The translations under genes and the position numbers were made by a program. The notes below the pieces were generated by a model. It was given only the letters and a program-made list of their open reading frames with translations, searched no databases and was not told where the DNA came from. A stretch of DNA of 64,000 bases from Numida meleagris. Its lineage: Eukaryota > Chordata > Aves > Galliformes > Numididae. The stretch covers positions 11,503,399 to 11,567,398 of the forward strand of contig NC_034409.1 of the NCBI RefSeq assembly GCF_002078875.1, in the 5' to 3' direction. This document shows positions 36,378 through 46,400 of the stretch, piece by piece (within the stretch, counting starts at the first letter, position 1; each line of letters starts with the position of its first letter).

Positions 36378-36639
36378 GTAAGTTGGTAAACTTTTAGATG
36401 ATTTTGTTAATATGACTGTGGCTTCAGCTAAAAGTTCAGGGCTGAGGAGGTGGCCACTCTGTTAGCAGCCAGTTTGAAATAAAAATTCAAATGTCCTATT
36501 TTGTTTCTTTATCCTTCTGGAGCTTGCCTGTAAAACTTAATAGGAATTTAAACATTGCTGTAAAATAAATATCACAGAGAGACACAGGTAATGCATTAGG
36601 TTTATTTTAGGAGGACTTTTAAAAACTTTGGTTGATTTT

Positions 36640-37210
36640 TGGGGAAAAAAACCCACCTTGGACTCCCATCATTCACACACATTTTAAATTCAGGACAACT
36701 TCCCAGAATGCAAAGAGGGCTGCCCCCGGGCCTCCCTTGGTGCTGGTGGAGGAGAATGAAGCAGCACTGGTGAGTGACCTGGGAAAGGTGCGTCCAAAGC
36801 TGAGGAACCATTTGGTGGTGGTGTTCTCTGGATGCCAGGCCTGGAGGAGTGTCTGAAATCCTTCCTGTCTCCAAAATGGGAGACAAGAGACCACAGTGGA
36901 CTACTGAGGCATCCCCTCTTCCACTGGAATCTCTCCTGCTCAAAGACTGCCAACTCCTTGCTCCAGCTTTGGAGGAGGGAGTGAAACCCTCTACTGTGCT
37001 GTGGGCACCAGACCAAAGTCTGGTTCTTGTGTTGTCTCCTGGGGGGGTGAACATGAAGTGTCCCAGCATCGAGGTGGTGGCAGAGACACAGGCACAGAAG
37101 CTAGGTACATTCGGACACCGGTGCACTTAGAACAAAACCTACCCGACCATCTTCTAACACATGTAGTGCAGAATTTATCCCCTCCTCTGCCTGACCTGAA
37201 GTAATAACCA
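36640..37210. other. GC-rich block open in several frames, unassigned
   Basis: This 570-bp block is markedly richer in G+C than its surroundings and has few stop codons on either strand. The longest frame is on the minus strand (174 codons, 36602-37126). Others are 36690-37016 and 36991-37248 on the minus strand and 36849-37130 and 37001-37204 on the plus strand. The low stop density follows from base composition, so it is not proof of coding. No CR1, LTR or known protein resemblance was recognised. On the plus strand a donor-like GTGAGT follows CTG at about 36771, after an acceptor-like CAG at 36691-36693. It may be a lncRNA exon, a decayed retrocopy or an unrecognised repeat. Confidence 0.35.
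36698..36712 (+). promoter_or_regulatory. ZNF143-like motif
   Basis: ACTTCCCAGAATGCA contains the 12-base core TTCCCAGAATGC of the published ZNF143/SBS motif, at the left edge of the GC-rich block. A single match by eye. Confidence 0.35.
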
Positions 37211-40200
37211 GATGGGTTTGCCCACCTGTTTATTTGCTGTGATACCACCAGATGTATCAGTGGAAAGGGATTTAGGCAGAACAGTTCCTGCGTATCAGGA
37301 GAGGAGAATTTGGGGAAGGAAAGCAGTTACAGACAGAGAAGTCTGAAATTACTGGAAAAACTTTTTCTCCAGAGGAAAAAAAAAACATGAAATGTAAGAT
37401 TTCTGTGGATCACCATGGATAATTTTTATTTAAATGCTTCATTTATTGCAGAAATTGAAGGTATTGAGTAAATCAAACATAAAGGGAGGAAGAGGAAGGA
37501 GTGTCTTGCGTTTAATACAGGTCAAATATTATTCTGAATAACTGAACTAGAGTAATGTCTGTGCCATAGAACTCCTGTATTGCATTAACCAACTAATTTA
37601 AATCTGACTTCACATGGAAAGGAAATCTGGGATCTCAGTTATGGGTGTACCGAGCACTTAAAGTTGACACAGACCTTCAAGGCTTTGGGCATACAAAGCC
37701 CAAACAACGTGAAGATATCTCAGCAAGGAAAACAATTTCATATTTTTAACTTGGCTCTAAAATCACTGAGTATGTGTTATTTTAAACTCTTATCTGCCTC
37801 ATCTGAAAAGTGAGGATAACGTGATTCCCTTCCTATAAGTTGTGTTGTGAAAATAAACTAATATTTATGATGTTGTTAGAAGCTTTATCAAGGAACATTA
37901 GAAACATTTCCTGGTAGAACTAATCATTCTGTCTGCAGAGCATATCTGAATGGAATGCACTAAATAAAGCATGTGGTCACATTCGCCAGGCACTGAGGAG
38001 AAAGCCAGATATTATGTATCTGTTCATTGAGCATTGCCATCTATCTCTTGTATTAAAATGGGGAAAGGTTCTTGCAGAAGAGTTTGTATATGGTTATACT
38101 GTGAAGAATGTCATAATAATGCTTGCAAGCAGAAGGATAACAATTATGGCATTCTGTAAGTTTTTGAGTATGTGTATTAGGATCTAGCTGAATTTGCTGT
38201 CAAGTACTGTGTTTAATAATTCTGCCCTCTTGCTTTTACAGCCCCATACACATTTAGTTTGCACATAGTCTATGTCCCAGTTCTGTTCCAAACATTATTG
38301 TCTGTTACACTGATGCAAGAGTGAATCGTTATACATCAATGTGTATGGATGCTGAAATTCTGCCTTAAAAAGACTCAAGGCAAACCTAGAAAAGAATTAA
38401 TTCTTATTCTAAATATGTTTTCATTATTCAGGTAATTTATGATCAGAGATCACTGAGTCTGTGCCAGCAGTACAAGTCACTGCATAGATGACTGTCGACT
38501 GTGAAATTCATCAGCCTATCCAAGGTCTATGCTGTTTAAAGCATTATTAAATATATTCTTGCTTGTGTGTAAAACCTAAATAGCATTGTGTTATCCTCCT
38601 GTTACTTTTCAAGGTTTTTCACAGACATTAACTCCCATTTAGGACTTCAGTAGTGCAGATAAAACTAATGGATTTATCTTTCTATTGTTTATGCTTTATT
38701 TTTAGTATACATGGCAACAAAAGCTCTTCTGTGCTGTACATTGTTGTTGTTATTGTTCACGTTTTTTTTGTATTGGATTAATTCATCATCGCTGTTGTAA
38801 AGCTGTCATACTGTAAAGGCACAGCACTACAGCACTCATCTGTGTGCATGTGCAAGACAGAGCTTCTAAGGAAGGACTTCTCTGATTTTTTTTTTTCAGG
38901 ATTAGTTTTGGGAAAGGTATTGTATGTATTCTGAATGCTAGTAATTTATGCCAATATTTTCCCTTCAAATTGGATGGCTCCCTGCCTTGATCGAAGTGAA
39001 AAGTGATTTCTGTTGTATAACTCATTGATTTTATAGCATCTGTAAAACTGGACGGGACTGGGGAAGGAGAAGTCTTTGTGAAGGTTAAACCTTTGGCACA
39101 AACCCAGGACAAGTCTTTGGTGAAGTACTGTTAAATTAGCAGCGCAATGGAAGGTGCAACTGATCAGCTGCTAATCCAATAGCGCTGCTTTGGCTCTCAG
39201 TGAAATTCAAACTTACTCTTCTTTTTTTTTCTTTTTTTTCTTTACATTTTGAATTTTTTAGTGGTTTAAGATTTAACCACTCCTTGCTGGTGTGTAAAAA
39301 GCCTCAAACAAACTTCAGTGCTTTGTTTCATAATGATGTTATAAGCCACACAAATAGAATTGGAAACTTAAGTCACTTTTACCCTAATGTTGCTGAAGGT
39401 ATTTTGGCAACAGGTAAAATACTAATGAAGGATATGACAATAGTGTAAATGGATTTGAATCAGTTTTTACATCTAAAATACAATTTCATTATATTCTAAC
39501 GACAGAAGTTCTATACCAGTTTACCCCCCTTCTCCTGACAGCACTGTCCTGGTGGCTCTGTTTGGCTGCACTTCTCAATGGTGGGCATTTGTCTGAAGGA
39601 TGAGAAGTTCCTGGAGACTGACACATGTATGTTACTATAGTAGATATTCATATTTAAAAATCAATAATTGAGTTAGCAACAGCCAAAGTCAATGCACGTG
39701 CTTTTTAAGTGTACCTTTCTCAGATTATTTCTCTTCTGGTCAAATTTAAGTGAACTAATTTAAAAACAAGTTGCCTAGGCTTTCATTTTAGTGTATTCAG
39801 TACTTATTTTCACTATGTTCATGAGTTTCAGATCCCATCAGGGGATAAAACTCAAACATTTCTGGATTTCTCATTTTTGGAGTCTTCTGTGTAATAGGGT
39901 TGCTTGTTTCTTGTTAAGCAATTTTTCTTTCTCAATCAATAGAAATCATTTGTGTTGGTAGGTCAGGGGAAGGAAAAGATCAGCTGAAGCTTTGAAATCT
40001 TGTTATGGTGTTTTTGGTTCAGAGCAAAGGCATTTTAGACCATATTTTAAGCGGAGCCTTATTGGGTGAACTGCTCACTGTGCTGACGACTTTCCTTGGC
40101 TCCTACTGTATTTTCTAACAGAAAGGTGACAGTGCCCTGAGAAGATCTGTTGTGTTTGGTGATAATTAGCATCGCTGGGAGAGACGAAGCAAAAAGCACA

Positions 40201-41164
40201 AGATAATAGATGTTTCCTTGAACTGATTGGTTTTTTTTCCCCTTTCTTAAGGAGGCAATGCCATTAAATAAGGTCTGAGGCAGCCTCAGGGTTGAATGGG
40301 GGACAGGTTTCTGTACTTTTCTAGATAATTAGAGACTTTTAGTCTGCAAAGTTCCCATACAGCGAGTTTCATCAGCATTGATTCTCATTGGAAAAAAAGT
40401 CTTGGAGGAGAGTGAAAGAAGAGATTGCATTACACTTGAGCTAAAATCCCAAACACATCAGAAGAGAAAATGTGTTTGGTGGACCTGGTGTTTTATGTTT
40501 GTTTTCCTTAGAAGACCAGCCCACTGCTGGGTAGTTTTGGCAGCATCCAGCAGCAGAATCTTGCTGATGAAATAGAAAAGGCCCTGCCAGCACGGGGATG
40601 TTTCCTGGGCTATGTTGAGTGCTCCTCCTCAGGTCCTTCCCTCTCTGCATTAGTGCTCTGCATAGGTTTCTTTTTTTCCCTTCAAGACCATCAAGGGATT
40701 TTTAAAAGGGAAATGTAAATTAAGAAAATAGATAAAAGATCTCTTCTGGAGGCCTCATTTAAAAAATATTATTTTAAATGCAAAGGCTGAAATTAAGTGA
40801 GTTAATCTTTTCTACGACTGGAAATTTTCTCTCTTCTCTGCCTAAACAGCAAGGGAACTGTTCCCATAACCGTCTTCATTGTGGGAAAGATGAGGAGGTG
40901 ATACTTGTTTAGGTCTGGAAAATATTTTATTCAAATTTAATTAAAATACTGTTAGGACTAAAGAGCTGAGTAAGACTTGTTATTGCGTGATATTTGCTAC
41001 CTTCTCTTTTATGAGTAGCTGTTTCTGGATTCTGCTCAGTAGTGAGTCTGGGCAGCTTCCACTTCACCAGTGAGCAATCTGTATTTTGCAAGATTCTTTT
41101 TTCTTTATTTTTAAAGTGTGATTTAGAAATAATTGATTACTGGAATTTTGTTTAATTGTGAGCT
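37211..41164. other. AT-rich sequence without a recognised gene
   Basis: No exon, RNA gene or mobile element recognised. T/C-rich low-complexity tracts lie near 38888-38898 and 39218-39245. Confidence 0.55.
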
Positions 41165-41410
41165 GCAGGTGGGTGTCAGAATCATCTGCACTGAGAGGAG
41201 TGGGGCTCATACCCAGCCCTGGGGATGAGACATTGGCAGTAGTGGGGTCCTGTGGCCTTTCTGGGCAGGCACTGATGGCCCCATGAGCTGCACTGGTGTC
41301 TTAGGCTGTGGACAGGGTGGGGGTGCCTGGAGATGGGCAGGAGCACTGGGGTCCATGAGTGCCCTCAGGTGCTGATATTGGTAAAGGGACATCGTTTTGG
41401 CCAGTGCTTC
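41165..41410. repeat. GC-rich degenerate minisatellite
   Basis: TGGGCAGG-CACTGATGGCCCCATGAG at 41262-41288 recurs as TGGGCAGGAGCACTGGGGTCCATGAG (shortened) at 41334-41359, a 72-bp period. A more diverged third piece (GGCAGTAGTGGGGTCCTGTGG) lies just upstream. The minus strand is open across it (41207-41425) and would give a Pro-rich peptide with LMDPSAPA and LMGPSVPA repeated, which follows from the DNA repeat and is not itself evidence of a gene. Confidence 0.5.
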
Positions 41411-42422
41411 CAGAAATTGACGCAAAGTAATAATGCTTAGTTGTTAGAAACACAGCATTATGTATGACTGGAAGTCCATTTATTTACAGTTAAACCAGAA
41501 CCCATTATATTATTCACTGAGTGCTGGGATGAATGGAAGAAAGTGAATTGTTTTTTTTTTATTATTTGCAGAAGACACAAAATATACAGGAAAAAACAAG
41601 CCATTAACTGTCCCAATGCTTACAAACCATGGGTCACCAAAGCTTTTGCTGAGTTTTAGATAGAGAGGCCTACCCTGTGCTGTATCATTTTACCTGTTAT
41701 GGAAATTATTGACAGTAAACATGCCTGTTAGCTTATGAATAAGCTGTGCTGTGGCTGGCTCTTTTATCTGAAGTAATTACAGATTCTCATAATGTTATAT
41801 GGTAATGTGTCAGAGAAGAGAGGCTTTAGAAGATATGTAGATGAGCCACCTTGAGTAGATCTATGACTGGAGTCCCTTCAGTAGCTCTGGCAACAACTGC
41901 GTTGTAGTTAAACTGGAAGGTTTTTTGCCAGTTGAGTAATAGAGCATGCAGCTGTGCTGAATTTAGAGTCTTTCCCAGCCCCCAGCACAGAGGGTGTAGT
42001 GGGATGGAGAGCACAGCAAATCACCAAAGCGTCACAGTCTGCCAAATCAGACCCTTCACCTGAAGAAGGAACCCCTAGGGAAAGAACAAGTGTTGAGATC
42101 TCATTGCACTCGAGATTCAGGCTGTAGCTTGGATTTGACAGATGTCCTCTTACTGTCTCAGGACACAAGTGCTATGTGTTATGGTGTCCTTCCAGGTGTG
42201 AATGTTTAAATGCACAAGGTTGGACTGAAATTTTTTTATAGTTTCTGTTAGTTTCATAAACTGCATATGTCTCAATACTATCATTTGAGCTCATTATATT
42301 TGAGCATGTATATATATGTAAAAGCCCTGTTGTTTACTTTCCTTAGGATTGATTTGTTTAAGCAGAATATAGTCTTGTCCAGTGTTTATTACACAGAACA
42401 TCACATCAGAGACACTCTCCCG
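41411..42422. other. AT-rich sequence without a recognised gene
   Basis: Nothing recognised apart from a T-run near 41551-41560. Confidence 0.5.
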
Positions 42423-42427
42423 CCTGA
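42423..42427. repeat. Target-site duplication, left copy (LTR B)
   Basis: CCTGA, identical to 42858-42862 on the other side of LTR B. Confidence 0.85.
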
Positions 42428-42524
42428 TGTTGCGATTTGAAGTTAATCACACAGCACCCCTCCCTCCCCAAGGGAGAATAGGGAGCAATTAGGAAAAACG
42501 ACTCGATTGAGCTAAGGAAACTAA

Positions 42525-42530
42525 TTTATT
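42525..42530 (-). promoter_or_regulatory. Poly(A) signal of LTR B
   Basis: AATAAA on the minus strand about 330 bases from the LTR start, marking the R region. The context AATAAATTAGTTT matches AGTAAATTAGTTT in LTR C. Confidence 0.6.
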
Positions 42531-42706
42531 TAAATGAATGTGATATAATACAGGATAATTAAGAATAATAAATCACACAAACCAAAATAGGAGGAGGGAG
42601 TGAGTCTGAGTCCTTATCGGCAGGCACCCATGGCTGGTCTCCTGGAAGGGTGGAGAGCTTTGGTTCCTCACACAAAACTGGAAATCATCTGGAGAGTAAT
42701 GGAGAC

Positions 42707-42722
42707 TTCTGGGAATTGTAGT
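42707..42722 (-). promoter_or_regulatory. ZNF143/THAP11-like site in LTR B
   Basis: ACTACAATTCCCAGAA on the minus strand, an almost perfect match to the known ZNF143 (SBS) motif, about 135-150 bases from the LTR start, the same relative position as in LTR A. Confidence 0.6.
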
Positions 42723-42857
42723 CTGTCTCAGTGTATCTTCCTCTTGGGGAGCCAGAACCCACGTGAGAATAGCTGAGACTGCCAGAAGTGCAGCTCCCCA
42801 GCATTAAACAGCTTGCTGCATGATGTCATGATATGGAATATTGATAAAACCAGGACA

Positions 42858-42862
42858 CCTGA
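42858..42862. repeat. Target-site duplication, right copy (LTR B)
   Basis: CCTGA, directly after the LTR end. See the left copy. Confidence 0.85.
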
Positions 42863-43105
42863 GTAACAGGAAAACAAACTGTAGAAGCAACTGAAATCAA
42901 ATCTGAGCAAACAGCTGGCTTCCATCACAGGGCTGCAAGGTAAAAGTCAGCCAGAGGAATTTGATCTATGAGATCAAGTTCTGTGCTCTGGGAGCACAGG
43001 GATCCCACCGCACTTAAATGGAAGTCTCCTTTGTGCCTCCGACTGTCTAACAAAAAAACCTGTCTACAACTACATTATTGTGCAAAATGTAAAACAGAAG
43101 TAGTT

Positions 43106-43485
43106 AATCATAGAATGGCTTAGGTCAAAAGGGACTTTAAAGATCATCCAGTTCCAACTCTCTGCGCTGGGCAGGGTTGCCACCCACCAGGACAGGTGGC
43201 ACAGGGCCCCATCCATCCCAGCCTTGAACGCCTCCAGGGGTGGGGCATCCACAGCTTCTCTGGGCACCTGTTCCAGCAACTCACTGCCCTCTGCGTAAAG
43301 AATTTCCTCCTAACATCTATCGTAAATCTCCCCTCTTTTAGTTTAAAGCCATTCTCCATTGTCTTAACACAATCAGACCATGTCAAAAGTTGGTCTCCCT
43401 CCTGTTTATAAAGTTCCCTCAAGTATAGAGGGCTGCAATGAGGTCTCCCTGGAGCCTTCTGTTCTCCAAGTTAAACAAACACCAA
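43106..43485 (-). mobile_element. CR1 3' fragment, about 380 bp
   Basis: On the plus strand AATCATAGAATGG, AAAGATCATCCAGTTCCAAC, GGTTGCCACCCACCAGGAC, GGGGCATCCACAGCTTCTC, TAAAGAATTTCCTCCTAACAT and GAGGTCTCCCTGGAGCCTTC follow in the order expected for a reversed CR1. Read on the minus strand it encodes a decayed end of ORF2, including GFKLKEGRFTIDVRR and FFTQRAVSCWNR. The sequence after 43485 (ACCACTGGGGGACACCAC) is not clearly CR1. Confidence 0.96.
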
Positions 43486-46400
43486 TCCCAAAATGGACCA
43501 CTGGGGGACACCACTTTTGCTGCACTGAGACCACAATCTCTATTATTACTTAGAGCAGACCTATGCAAAAGCTATGTAGCATGGCCATTGTGTGAGCTAC
43601 AAGCAGTGTTTTTTTCCGTGGAAGTGTGCATCATGGGCGGGATCACCGGCTTTTACACCTCAAGTCTTTGGTGCTGACACTGGGATGAGTATTTCCAGAG
43701 TGGTAGTGGACGGATCTTAATTTGCGCACATAAACATCTTCTGTTTTTTTCCTAACGGCAGCTTGTCAGCCTTCATTGTTGTAACACATAGCAATTCTTC
43801 AGAAAGAGATAAATTATTTGTTATGGGTTTAGGTAATACTATTTTACCATGATTTTCTTTTAATGAGATGGTACATAAAGTTGCATCATTCCTCTTGTTT
43901 TTTGTTTTGGAACTGGAAATGTGACATGTACAAGATGCCTTTAAAAAGTTAACACATAGCAATAATTGTGCTAGATATTAATGTGACGCGTCTGTCTTTC
44001 ATCTTATAAGGTTCTTCTCCTGCAGAGCATGCTGACAAAGCATTGGTGGTGCTCCAGAAAACCTTATTTGAATGCTTTGTAAATTGACCACTGCATCCAT
44101 GTGTTAGCGGGTGGCAGACTTGAATATTTTTTAAGTGTCTGTTCACAGAGTGTGTTTGTTGAGAAATAGCACTCTTACCGCTGGATGTTATGGGAACTAA
44201 TTTACATCAGTTAAAAGGGATGTGAACTGCGGGGCAGGAATCCTCTCGGCTGCAAACTGGTTTGAAGTGCAGAGTACCCCAGATGAAAATCACACTATTT
44301 TCCCACCCTTCCATATTCCTTCTTGGCTTCTGATGGAGACAGGATCTGGGGTGAGGTGAATCTTTGTAAGAATGCCTGCTGTGAGCCGGAGCACTTTTGT
44401 ATAATCATCTTCACTATTCAGAGTAGAGGTATATGATAGGCAAAATGATGTTCCCAATTCTGAATAAATTAAAGCTTTCGATAAAATTATTTCACAGTGA
44501 AGCAAGCATTTTTTCCTATGACATTTGTATAATATAGCTTTTATGGAAGCTTAGAAAGTGTTCAAGTAGTATGACAGGAGGAGACCTTTTAGCCTCAGAG
44601 CCATTGGAGAGATAATTACAGCAATTGAACTGTGGAGGTTCCTTTCACTGCAGCTTGTTGCATGTAGTGTATGTTTTGCTTAATAATTGTATAAAAACTA
44701 TAATCTTAAGTTGCATGCTGTTCTTTGGTTCACTAAGATTTACAGATTGTTTAAAAGGAATAATTCAGTGCTTTATGGTTAGAGTGATGTAATGGAAGAA
44801 GACCTCGTGAAGAGGAAGATGCATAAGAACCCAATCACTGGCATTAGGAAAATGCTGATAAAGACTCTCTTCATGCTTTATAAACACTCGATGGATCCGT
44901 TCCAAAAGCCTCTCAGTTAATGTTTTTGACTAATAATTTAGATTAGTCATCCAAACCTAGCTCTTGCTTTTTACAGGGCTCAATTCAGTGTTGGCAGCAC
45001 TGGTTTCAAATGGATTGAAAGGTGGTGGGGGAGCAGAAGGAAAAGCAAAGATGCAGATACATCAAGCATTCTTATGTGTGTGGCTGAGTAGCTATTCATA
45101 GCCTATGGAGTTGCTTTGGCCAGGAGAGAAGCTATGTAGTATTGGAGCTGTTGGCACAGGGCTGAAAGTTTGTCTGCTTATTTTCCCTAAAGGGATTACT
45201 GCCAGGTGGGCAGCAAGCAGGCATTTGTGTCCGTGGTGGTCACTCTTCTCATTGAGAAACTTGGCTGAAACTTGAGCATGCAGTCATAGAATAGGGGCTG
45301 CCTTCCTTCTTCTCAACAGGCTTCTTGGGAGATCTGTCCTGATATCCCAGCCCTTCAAAGGCAGCACTGATCAGATGATTTGAGAATCAGTTTTGAGCTG
45401 CTGCCTGACCTCCAGATGCATCAAAACAAATTCAGAGGAAAAAGAAGTTCCATTTGATGTCTGTGTCTGTAGACATTTGGAAGTGTCCGAGTTCACTTCT
45501 GCTCATCTTTCCACAAGAGGATCTTAGGGACAGATTCCCCAAAGTATACAAAAGGGCATATGGTCTCTTGGCTCTTGATGTTCTTACTTCTGTAATTTAG
45601 TAGGGATGGGTAATCTTTTGACTTTGACTTCTGCTACCCTCCCTGTGAATGATGGAGAATGAAACAGAAGGAATGAGGCATGCATCTAAGACCTATTTTC
45701 CAAAAAGTTGTGTACTCAAAGATATATTTTTTTCTTCTTCAGGGAGGAAAGCCACCTATCTGAATTGAGATATTAAATGACAGCATTTATATACAAGTAG
45801 CTTTTCCTCCATGTGGAATTTGAAGTGCTATGAAAATATACTTAAGAGTCCTACAGCTATAGACTCCCTAGACTGTTTCTCATGTTGCTTGGGAAGCTGA
45901 AAAAGAATTTCTTGACACTTACAAAAAACTAAAATAACATTTGGCTACTTCTACAAAGTACCATCACCACTGTGAGTTTCTGTACCCTCATGTCTGTGCC
46001 AGTAGCACAGCTGATGCTGCAGAAGATTTTGCTTTTTTCATTCCTGCTCCTCACTTCCCATGACTAGAGGGAGAAGCCCTGAAAACAGGAAAAACGCGTG
46101 GCTTCTTGGGTTACGACATATTTACTGGCCTATCCTCCTGCCTGCTCCACCTCCCAGGCGCATACAGTCTTCTCTGTATTTTATGAGGCTACAAAATTTG
46201 TCAGCTCTAATTTGGACTAGTATCTGTGCCCATGATATACATGACTGTCTGAAAAGGTTTCTTCCTATTTTTAACTTGGAAGTATTTGTTTCATTAACCC
46301 AAAAGGATTATGTTAACCCTTAGCAGGCTGCAGATCAGAAATGCAACTTCATTTGCCATTTCTATACATTAAGAAAAACCCTAAACCCCAAGTTTTTGGC

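Larger units (their letters stand above)
32871..36600. other. AT-rich sequence without a recognised gene
   Basis: Contains a 50-bp imperfect tandem duplication (35190-35289) and a splice-bounded open segment (36194-36377) that overlaps what looks like an ancient repeat. A relatively GC-rich patch at 33820-33990 has no recognisable content. Confidence 0.5.
42428..42857 (-). mobile_element. LTR B: solo LTR, ERVL-like, 430 bp
   Basis: Read on the minus strand it starts TGTCCTGGTTTTATCAATAT and ends CGCAACA, so it has the TG...CA ends of an LTR, with terminal words TGT/ACA. It is flanked by the perfect 5-bp duplication CCTGA. It shares with LTRs A and C the blocks TGGTTTTAT, TATTCCATATCATGACATC and a CTACA-TCCC-AG site. 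An AATAAA signal (42525-42530) lies in the same context (AAATTAGTTT) as a variant signal in LTR C. There is no internal viral sequence, so it arose by recombination between two LTRs of a former provirus. A 5-bp duplication is typical of ERVL-like (class III) elements; that class assignment is an inference. Confidence 0.85.
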
